This document shows positions 9,501-11,811 of a DNA stretch of 11,811 nucleotides, in pieces. The position numbers and the translations under genes were made by a program. The number at the start of each line of letters is the position of its first letter. Position 1 is the first letter of the stretch. Below the pieces are notes generated by a model that saw only the letters and a list, made by a program, of their open reading frames with translations, made no database searches and was not told the origin of the DNA. The stretch is from Bacillota bacterium (GTDB taxonomy: Bacteria > Bacillota_E > JAJZYS01 > JAJYTV01): the NCBI GenBank assembly GCA_021845645.1, contig JAJZVM010000126.1:1-11811 (forward strand), in the 5' to 3' direction.

Positions 9501-9956
9501 GGAGCCCGTGCCGCCGATTGCGTAGATCAAACCATTCGCCGGATCGTAGACAGCCGCAAGTCCACTGCGCGCCGTCGGCATGGCTGTGACGGCCGACCAG
9601 CTGTTGCTCGCGGGGTTGTAGGCTTCCACGGTGTTCAGCGCGACATTGCCGGAGCCCGTGCCGCCGATCGCGTAGATCAAACCATTCGCCGGATCGTAGA
9701 CAGCCGCAAGCCCGCTGCGCGCCGTCGGCATGGCTGCGACGGGGGGGCATTGCGCCTGCGTCGACCAGCAGTTCAATGCGCTGCTGTAAGCCTGCGCCGT
9801 GTCAAGCACACCGTTCGCGTCCGCCCCGCCGATGGCGTAGATGGCACCGCTCGGACCCGAGGGTCCGGCACCGGCCGGCACAGCCGAGAGAAGGCCCGGA
9901 AGCAAGAGGAGTGCGGAGGAGATGAAGGCCAAAACGATCCGCCGAGCTCTCTTCAC
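585..9956 (-). CDS. Giant exported multi-domain surface protein: Kelch propeller, Ig-like modules, glycine-rich beta-helix, SLH anchor
   Basis: The protein has 3,123 residues from a GTG start at 9956 to TAG at 585-587. The GTG is preceded by AAGGTGG at 8 bases spacing and opens a compact signal peptide (KRARR, then LLLLPGLLSAV, cleavage near AGA at about residue 30). The in-frame ATG at 9986 and the frame's 5' end at 10097 lack a ribosome site and would put a poor leader before the signal. Approximate order by residue: six Kelch blades 36-343; four related beta-sandwich modules 347-887; two Ig-like repeats with the motif YGNTATGY 888-1103; He_PIG-type 1103-1195; a fifth sandwich module 1195-1335; Ig/IPT-like 1336-1542; two Big_1 (invasin-like) domains 1542-1756; pectate-lyase-like beta-helix with glycine-rich loops 1756-2345; He_PIG-type 2345-2431; Ser/Thr/Gly linker 2432-2481; unassigned domain 2481-2580; two Big-like domains 2581-2815; ZU5-like 2816-2946; three SLH 2947-3123. 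The mature part holds an even 14 cysteines. No catalytic site is recognisable. Wall anchoring through SLH is established for the family; adhesion or matrix function is inferred. Confidence 0.93.
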   Translation of the reverse strand: MKRARRIVLAFISSALLLLPGLLSAVPAGAGPSGPSGAIYAIGGADANGVLDTAQAYSSALNCWSTQAQCPPVAAMPTARSGLAAVYDPANGLIYAIGGTGSGNVALNTVEAYNPASNSWSAVTAMPTARSGLAAVYDPANGLIYAIGGTGSGNVVLNTVEAYNPASNSWSAVASMATARSGLAAVYDPANGSIYAIGGANASGTALVSVEVYNPATNMPWSAGPPLNTARSGLAAVYGPDAKIYVMGGANGGAAALTSVETFNPLTNGPWAAAPSLNTARSGLAAAVGSDGLIYAIGGENAAGQAVDTVESYNPSTIGPWNSAVAALPTARSGLAAAVAPVGTAVSGVNLTPSTAVQGATAQYTISFTTSAAGALTAGSGTITLGLPSGQTFPATLSDWTVDGQHPVSVTPQGSGNSSSLVLAVPANIAASSQVNIVVSNVTNPPAGSYILTVSTSSDVLPSGMGYAIAAPSGSPSGLTVTPNPATAGANANYAITFTTSASGALAGGTGTITVGLPDGQGFPTSAADWQVNTQTPASVTLQGSGSSTTIRITLPPALSINASSPVAIEVANVTNPAAGTYALTLSTSSDTQATSASYAIGTIGTAQDGSGIVQVSPATVPGGSTGQSFTFTYTAASGGLANGTVDITVPSSWPAPSTAASAQGYTVASAGSVGAIGQTISVTNVTLSGGQTLTITYGDTGAGGPGVTVPAPATVAIFGAAEASTAAGTLTPLGALPTVQVTGAVGPPGGGTAVGQVTVAVGDATVGAASMYTVGFTATSGLTVGASVYLEFPSGTSFGGALSGSDIDVNSQPVSGSVSASGTTLTFPSPVAVGSGGSVTVKVLNDGSGHAVTNPTVPGSNYTLQVHTSADASPASSPAFTLNPGAASQLVLTLFSAQQTAGSQFGLIVTAQDVYGNTATGYTGTVHFTTSAAASPDGQAPVLPADYTFRAGAGGDNGSHTFGGIILYSAASATVTATDTLTGSITGSSGSITVEPASAASLSVTAASPETAGTPFTVTVTADDPYGNTATGYSGTVHFTSSDPSATLPADYTFTTGTGGDDGSHSFAGGVTLATTGAQSITATDTVTASIAGNASVQVSAQAPLAITTSAKLPSATTNTPYAEQLQASGGSGSYSWAVTSYAQLPSGLSLSTSGLISGTPDVGDAGDTTFPVIQVTDTVTGATATLDAQISVVGTQVQSPQLQLSSAAQGATGVSYTVTFQTSAVGAITSANPLGDDLVLTAPLGTVFPTAPLDYTVAAGGSPVTVSSVSAFQGDSATIYLGGSGTIIPASTTVTVTIAGVANPPVAGAADQLQVLTSADPGTASTPDYGIAPVVLPAQLAGSTLAVTPNPIVFDTLGYGQGPQATALVTLLDGSGAPVSGDTVAVSVASSNLGYSWQVSPSSAQSGQNGAASFTLSLPGGYQGGTLLVGAADQTKGQFIAGVAVPVYAYQFTFTGQDYPGSLATVGGSGLPQSAAVTKATFAGQPLTLSGSCTTDAHGGLSGCDFNVPGVAANQSYPLSLTIGGMAFSQDFAVGQNPAGIPATVVVTSGNQQQAAIDSLFASPLVVTVDDATGNPVAAGVAVTFQAPSSGAGATFAGGATSATAQTDGSGQATSPTLTANSSAGTYQVTASAQGTNYVSFNLTNTAGTASSLQATAGGSQVQAVGKWFSQDLQVTVLDQGGNPVAGASVVFTAPGSGPSATFAGGGQTVAVPTGKNGVASVQTMAGGSTGSYQVTAAVQGVSGTVSFRLRNATTVLVNCDDQSLQAAFAAGGYIAFACSGTIQLSKTLEVPSGLQVTLDATGQGVALQAPPPPTFSSTQAAADSGWTERVFDVQGGQLTLDDLSVIGGSVQAAMGKSGQNGTPGQSGQSGTAGSDGQPGGDAQGGAMYIAAGSQVTVNGGSFAGNSAVAGGGGDGGNGGDGGVGAFGSSGGNGGQGGYGGDGGNAQGGAIYNLGNLTLDNVTFLLNSAQGGEGGWGSEGGAGGQGGLGDPGQTGPAGGGDVCTSASAGGEGYAGGAGGQGGMGGQPGNAGNGGPAEGGAVENLGTLQINGGDFAGNTARAGYGGGAPNDASNYGGIGGVGGRGGNGGQGGDVTVPAPGCPKGTGKPGAGGQGGMGGPSGNSSPGGMGSAGGSGGMAQGGGIWNSGSLAVQATQFGDSTDGGNQAIGGEGGAGGTGGSAADGVKAMGGGGGPGGLTCGYTEAGLSQPVYGCGVPVGAPGKSGVNALKSFGALGGMGGQGGDGGGAQGGAIYVASGASAQTSGLVYGGQAGTNSAANLATGGAAGQGGLGGYSKCEVVANASGTEGFVCTTMTYSAKRYMSGGSGLAGDGSGAQVFTAGQQNAALEITTSALPGGEAGGWYSALLQATDGVGPYQWSVQGSLPPGLSLDPTYGLISSSGATVAGMYFFTVTVTDSETPAETASQSLSIDIVPAAASNLTSGPVVSGSSDAQSSSPNGSATAGGQNSATPDTSATASGGTGTVAVTEYNVDPVGAPSFQSAGQYFDIAVSTPSQGGFQTVTATECGVSQGDTIEWSPDGTTWQAVNPQSYDAQTACVTLGPFDASSDPTLAELTGTVFGVAAPTVQLSSGDLLAFSPQAIATQGSLNPGDTAETVVTATNAQGAAIPGATVYLSLAAGALGSAVAEGVALTATPEAFTAGSQGQIAVTYTAPQNPPSSGVDTITAQSDQGATPLLSASASYDFAPPVLVPASITVTASPATVAANGSAAISGFVYDAGGDPVQNAYVDLSASSGSLSAFEVTTLGDGSYSVTWTPPSSGGNATISVSVVGTAQPVTAVATVTAAGAAAPSAHRAPSGPAGEVGGLGGILATADGLFSMTVAPGALAAGETLAVAEAPGPTGGLPPGMTGISDTFTLTGGTLSAPATATFAYSLAALGGLAPGRLSVYVRGSDGVWTFRPSAVDATAGTVSVRVAGPATLTLLLATEVPRDVPENYWATPYIERMLAAGAMQGLPGGRFEPGAPVTRAQFVKMLVLAVGIAPASTGSLRFADVLPRDWFAPYVAAALQAGIAQGVTASEFRPNAAISREQMAVLVARALALQSAPPVSFADGRDIAPWALPAVQSVVAAGLLQGLPGDRFAPGAIATRAEAAKVLAGAIGRLAP
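588..1118 (-). repeat. Three C-terminal SLH domains (wall anchor)
   Basis: These last 177 residues of the giant protein form three SLH units. Each carries the usual aromatic/acidic start (DVPENYW, FADVLPRDW, FADGRDIAPW), a central GLPGGRF / GVTASEF / GLPGDRF turn, and the ligand motif near the end in variants VTRAQ, ISREQ and ATRAE. SLH triplets bind secondary cell-wall polymers non-covalently in many Gram-positive and other SLH-bearing bacteria. The second unit has Ser in place of the usual Thr in its TRAE-type motif. The segment ends at the stop codon, the usual place for an SLH anchor. Confidence 0.92.
2923..4689 (-). repeat. Glycine-rich right-handed beta-helix with GGX inserts
   Basis: About 590 residues of the giant protein. 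The entry segment (VLVNCDDQSLQAAF, then a coil with RVFDVQGGQLTLDDLSVIGG) resembles the start of pectate-lyase-like helices in polymorphic-outer-membrane-protein-type repeats. Five rungs of the type AQGGAIY-x-LTLDNVTF-x-N-A follow. Between them lie long runs of GG-X triplets, rich in GGQGG, GGAGG and GGMGG. Measured at the Ala/Gly of the QGGA motif (4290, 4101, 3831, 3528, 3204) the rung spacing is 63, 90, 101 and 108 residues. Three cysteine pairs fall in the loops. GGX runs are known from mycobacterial PE_PGRS proteins and from polyglycine-II folds such as snow-flea antifreeze protein; applying that fold here is inference. Confidence 0.8.
6649..7294 (-). repeat. Two tandem Ig-like repeats (YGNTATGY type)
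   Basis: Two consecutive copies of about 105 residues share the pattern TAGxxF-x-VTAxDxYGNTATGYxGTVHFT, then LPADYTF, then a GGDxGSHxF turn, and finish with an (A/S)xT(V/I)TATDTxTxSI strand. This is a recurring extracellular bacterial Ig-like module. The acidic GGDNGSH and GGDDGSH turns could bind calcium, but no full binding motif can be confirmed. The copies differ at the DNA level much more than the Kelch repeats do, so this duplication is older. Confidence 0.75.
7295..8917 (-). repeat. Four related beta-sandwich modules
   Basis: Four consecutive segments of about 130-145 residues follow one scheme: a start such as VTPNPATAGANANY, a GTITVGLPxGxxFP strand, a variable middle, then an NVTNPxAGxYxLTVSTSSD ending. 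The first two copies (8535-8917 and 8150-8531) are clear relatives. The third and fourth are more diverged. A fifth, separated copy lies at about 5952-6372 and ends ANPPVAG...LTSADPGTA. These are probably stalk modules; I cannot assign a named family with confidence. Confidence 0.65.
8929..9850 (-). repeat. Six Kelch repeats (beta-propeller)
   Basis: Six copies of the Kelch signature IYAIGG (one IYVMGG) with following VExYNPxTxxW and PTARSGLAAV segments lie directly after the signal peptide. On the plus strand the IYxxGG codons begin at 9061, 9211, 9361, 9511, 9661 and 9826. The spacing is therefore exactly 150 bases (50 residues) four times and 165 once; the longer first blade carries the extra CWSTQAQC pair of cysteines. 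A final PTARSGLAAAV strand after blade six could close the ring. Kelch propellers bind proteins or sugars. Placed at the N-terminus of a C-terminally anchored protein, this would be the most exposed part. Confidence 0.88.
9361..9735 (-). repeat. Near-identical 150-bp tandem DNA repeat within Kelch blades
   Basis: Bases 9481-9590 and 9631-9740 match at all but 5 of 110 positions, and all five differences are transitions. Only two change the protein (Val/Ala in GNVVLN versus GNVALN, and Thr/Ala in AVTAM versus PVAAM). The flanking stretch 9597-9630 repeats 9447-9480 with one mismatch, and 9367-9420 is also close to 9517-9570. This is a recent in-frame duplication in an otherwise diverged propeller, and it could change copy number by recombination or slippage. 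Confidence 0.85.
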
Positions 9957-9964
9957 GCTGCAGC

Positions 9965-9971
9965 CCACCTT
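9965..9971 (-). promoter_or_regulatory. Ribosome binding site deciding the GTG start
   Basis: On the minus strand AAGGTGG lies 8 bases before the GTG at 9956-9954. It is one mismatch from AAGGAGG. The alternative ATG at 9986 has only CCGATGCGCCCCG before it. The neighbouring surface gene begins MKRAARVL, matching the VKRARRIV that results from the GTG start. Confidence 0.7.
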
Positions 9972-9986
9972 CAGGAGATCAGTCAT

Positions 9987-10199
9987 CGGGGCGCATCGGG
10001 TCGGTCCGGCCACCGCAGGTGAAGGGACACTCGGAGGCCCGGCGCGAGCCTGCGGCCACCCGGGTAGGCATGGCAATCTGCGTTCGCTGAAGAACACGAT
10101 CGGCCACGCTCACCAGCACAGCGGACATCGCCTGGACGGCCCGGTGCACCTGGCAATGGACACTTCCTCAAGATTTCATGGTAAACCGGCCCATTCCAG
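9987..10199. other. Leader between the giant gene and the bidirectional terminator
   Basis: About 240 bases separate the GTG start from the hairpin at 10200-10238. I see no strong -10/-35 pair, operator or recognised riboswitch on either strand. The minus-strand frame that stays open here reads as Arg/Pro/Gly-rich sequence with no signal or family likeness. Confidence 0.4.
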
Positions 10200-10238
10200 A
10201 AAAAGATCAGGGGCGCGGCTGTCGTCCCCCTGATTTTT
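10200..10238. terminator. Bidirectional intrinsic terminator or leader attenuator
   Basis: ATCAGGGG (10206-10213) pairs with CCCCTGAT (10227-10234) as an 8-bp stem with a 13-base loop. T-tracts are present on both sides: five T at 10234-10238 on the plus strand, and five T on the minus strand after one spacer base (10204-10200). It would work in both directions. On the minus strand it lies about 245 bases before the giant gene's start codon. Either the promoter is downstream of it, or it acts as a conditional leader terminator. Confidence 0.65.
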
Positions 10239-10300
10239 GCGGTCTGCCGACAGCGATCGGCCACAGCCTCTCCCCGGTGCCCTGTGCTTCGCCGTGCGGC

Positions 10301-10325
10301 GGCTCCCAGGTGTCTGGCTCCCAGG
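10301..10325. repeat. 10-bp direct repeat, 15-bp period
   Basis: GGCTCCCAGG occurs at 10301-10310 and again, identical, at 10316-10325, separated by TGTCT. It lies between the bidirectional terminator and the plus-strand surface gene. Two identical half-sites at fixed spacing could bind a regulator, but a single pair may also be chance in GC-rich DNA. Confidence 0.35.
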
Positions 10326-10794
10326 CCCTCTCACGCGCCGCCATCTGTTACGCGGGCTTGCGGGATCGGCCGGCGCGTGGGGGTGCGTTCGTGGTCAGGG
10401 ACATCTGCTCTTTCGCGACATTGTCCTTGGGCGATGTAAGGTTCGCAGAGTCGTTCCAGGCCATCTGATGTGATGTTTCGGTTCGATCGCAGCGATGCTC
10501 GTCCGTTCTGCAGGGAACGGGGAGTATCACTTTCCCTTTGCCGTCCGGGTCGTTCCTTCACGATCAGCGGCGACTTCGAGGTCGTGTGCGTGCTCCCGGA
10601 CGCCATCTTCGCACCGTCGCTCCATGGCGGCGACCGTCAAGGATGCCCGATGTGGCGAGCGGCTGGGACCTGCCGCCCCTATGGATGCGCACCTCGAAGC
10701 CGCTGTGCCGCGAGGCTGACCGACCTCCTCCGCCGGGCGAAACAGGGGGAGTTTCACAGTTGAGGGCGGAGATCTTTCGATTTACGCAGAGCGG

Positions 10795-10825
10795 TCCCTT
10801 GGCCAATCCCTTTGGGCCGAAGGGA
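10795..10825 (+). promoter_or_regulatory. Mutually exclusive hairpins upstream of the second surface gene
   Basis: AAGGGA (10820-10825) can pair with TCCCTT at 10795-10800, continued by GGCC 10801-10804 with GGCC 10815-10818 (10 bp with one bulged base). It can instead pair with the second TCCCTT at 10807-10812 (6 bp, 7-base loop). The two structures exclude each other. The site is about 145 bases before the ATG, so it could lie in the leader RNA. No T-tract follows. A regulatory role is inference. Confidence 0.3.
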
Positions 10826-10953
10826 ACAAGCCCGAAGCCGATGGCAGGAATGGGCGGATCTTGGCGGAAATCGGATCATACCGACTTCCAGGTTCCCGTG
10901 GAGAGCTTGCGGGAAGCCAGGATTGATGCCGAATATCGGCGGGGCGTGCATCC

Positions 10954-10963
10954 GGAAAGGGAG
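10954..10963 (+). promoter_or_regulatory. Ribosome binding site of the second surface gene
   Basis: GGAAAGGGAG ends 5 bases before the ATG at 10969. The purine-rich AAGGGAG core fits a Shine-Dalgarno site and supports this ATG as the start. Confidence 0.7.
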
Positions 10964-10968
10964 TAGCA

Positions 10969-11811
10969 ATGAAACGAGCAGCGCGTGTCTTGTCAGCGAT
11001 GGCGGCCCTTCTTCTTCTCAACGCGCTACCTGGCGCAATGCCGCAGGCAGCGGCGGCAGGCGGCACCACCATCCAGGTCGTCACGGACTGCGGTGGCACA
11101 TCCAGTCCAGGCCAGGATCTCGTCAACGCACTCGCGGCGACGCAGGACGGCAATGCAAACGGCGAATGCTCCAGTCTGGGGACGGGCCTTGCCGGCCCCT
11201 ATACCCTTGTCCTCGACCCGAGCTACACCTACTCCCTGACTTCGCCCTACACCGCCGGAGGCGCCACCGCCTCCCAGGACAACAGCTACGACGCGGGGCC
11301 GACGGCCCTACCCAACATCACGACCGATGTGACGATTGAAAGCTCCTCCGCGACCCAGCAGGCGGTGATCGAGAGGTCCGCCTCCGCGACGACGGACTTT
11401 CGCCTCTTCGACGTCATCAGCAGCGGCAGCCTGACCCTGCAGGACATCGAGCTCGAGGGCGGGTACGCGCAGGGCGGTGCCGGAGCCGATGGCGGCGGCG
11501 GTGGGGCCGGCATGGGCGGCGCCATTTTCGACCACGCTGGCACAGTCATTCTGCAAAGCGACACGTTGACCGGCAACCACGCGCAGGGCGGCGCAGGCGG
11601 CAGCGAAATTGGGAACATGCTAGGCGGCGGCGGCGGGCTCGGCGGCAACGGCGGCAGCGGCTACTCGAGCTACGCAGGAGGTGGCGGCGGCACGTTCGGC
11701 GACGGGCAAAGCGTGACCAGCGGGACGCCGGCAGGCAATGGCACTGGCGGCGAGCAAGGTGGCGGCGGCGGCGGCGGCGGCTACGGCGGCTACGGCGGCT
11801 TCGGCGGCGGT
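10969..11811 (+). CDS. Exported glycine-rich beta-helix surface protein (3' end outside window)
   Basis: The frame is open for 281 codons from an ATG with a good ribosome site to the last base of the window. Residues 1-30 form a signal peptide (MKRAARVL, hydrophobic AALLLLNALPG, small residues before GG). Residues 33-140 are a beta-rich entry region with one cysteine pair (Cys41, Cys67). From about residue 145 the motif RLFDVISSGSLTLQDIELEGG matches RVFDVQGGQLTLDDLSVIGG at the same point of the giant protein's helix. The rung GGAIFDHAGTVILQSDTLTGN (from residue 184) and the following GGX loops match its rungs too. The end is very low in complexity: seven GGC codons at 11761-11781, then YGGYGGFGG. 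An SLH or other anchor may lie beyond the edge but is not visible. The product is probably a surface protein of the same family, divergently arranged with the giant gene; no enzyme motif is seen. Confidence 0.88.
   Translation, partial: MKRAARVLSAMAALLLLNALPGAMPQAAAAGGTTIQVVTDCGGTSSPGQDLVNALAATQDGNANGECSSLGTGLAGPYTLVLDPSYTYSLTSPYTAGGATASQDNSYDAGPTALPNITTDVTIESSSATQQAVIERSASATTDFRLFDVISSGSLTLQDIELEGGYAQGGAGADGGGGGAGMGGAIFDHAGTVILQSDTLTGNHAQGGAGGSEIGNMLGGGGGLGGNGGSGYSSYAGGGGGTFGDGQSVTSGTPAGNGTGGEQGGGGGGGGYGGYGGFGGG

Larger units (their letters stand above)
10239..10968. other. 730-base noncoding divergent region
   Basis: The frames open here are short, use TTG or GTG starts without ribosome sites, and give Arg/Pro-rich products without a recognisable family. 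No tRNA, CRISPR or known riboswitch consensus is apparent. Composition is less extreme in 10385-10500 than around it. It probably holds the promoter of the plus-strand surface gene; no clear sigma-70-type pair could be assigned. The direct repeat at 10301-10325 and the hairpins at 10795-10825 are its only distinct structures. Confidence 0.5.

Noticed and set aside
9061..9840. Regular 150-bp repeats considered as a CRISPR or satellite array
   Set aside because: The units translate in frame as Kelch blades with the IYAIGG signature, and there are no short repeats separated by unique spacers.
9957..10097. N-terminal extension of the giant protein to the start of its open frame, or to the ATG at 9986
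   Set aside because: The extra residues are Pro/Arg-rich, would precede the signal peptide, and have no ribosome site. The GTG at 9956 has AAGGTGG in place and matches the neighbouring paralogue's N-terminus.
10239..10330. Possible c-di-GMP-I or cobalamin riboswitch on the minus strand upstream of the hairpin at 10200-10238
   Set aside because: A short CACAGGGCA stretch resembles part of the c-di-GMP-I core, but the remaining conserved segments and stems are absent.
10430..10470. tRNA-like GGTTCG followed by CCA-like bases
   Set aside because: No acceptor, D-arm or anticodon-arm pairing could be found around it.
10538..10966. 142-codon plus-strand frame ending 2 bases before the second surface gene
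   Set aside because: The spacing hints at translational coupling, but the frame begins with TTG, has no ribosome site, and encodes an Arg/Pro-rich sequence without a recognisable fold.
10782..11153. 123-codon minus-strand frame overlapping the start of the second surface gene
   Set aside because: It is antisense to a convincing signal peptide and start site, and its Ala/Pro/Arg/Ser-rich product has no family likeness.

Overview
The window is GC-rich (roughly two thirds G+C by eye) except for its first 120 bases, which are about 46% G+C. It is dominated by genes for very large, exported, repeat-built surface proteins. Three C-terminal S-layer homology (SLH) domains indicate a bacterium that anchors proteins non-covalently to a cell-wall polymer. 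A GC-rich Bacillota lineage (Symbiobacterium, Sulfobacillus or Thermaerobacter type) or another SLH-using phylum would fit. No marker gene is present, so the taxon stays open.

Layout. Bases 1-120 hold the last 39 codons and stop of an AT-richer plus-strand gene entering from the left. Bases 121-584 are a convergent intergenic region packed with perfect hairpins, including a good minus-strand intrinsic terminator at 358-394. Bases 585-9956 (minus strand) form one gene for a protein of about 3,120 residues: signal peptide, six-bladed Kelch propeller, many immunoglobulin-like modules, a glycine-rich right-handed beta-helix, more Ig-like modules, a ZU5-like segment and three SLH domains. Bases 9957-10968 are a divergent intergenic region of about 1 kb with no convincing gene; it contains a hairpin with T-tracts on both sides, a 10-bp direct repeat and a pair of mutually exclusive hairpins. 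From 10969 to the window edge (plus strand) runs the 5' part of a second exported protein whose start and glycine-rich beta-helix resemble those of the giant protein.

How the genes fit together. The two divergent genes share an N-terminal K-R-A-(A/R)-R signature, a cysteine pair before the helix, and a beta-helix whose coils are separated by GGX-type glycine stretches. They look like two members of one surface-protein family at a single locus. In the giant protein the SLH end would sit on the wall and the Kelch propeller would be farthest out, with the Ig-like modules as a stalk and the helix in the middle. Adhesion, aggregation or matrix formation is the most natural role, but that is inference; no catalytic residues are recognisable. 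No CRISPR array, tRNA, rRNA, integrase or recognisable transposase is visible.
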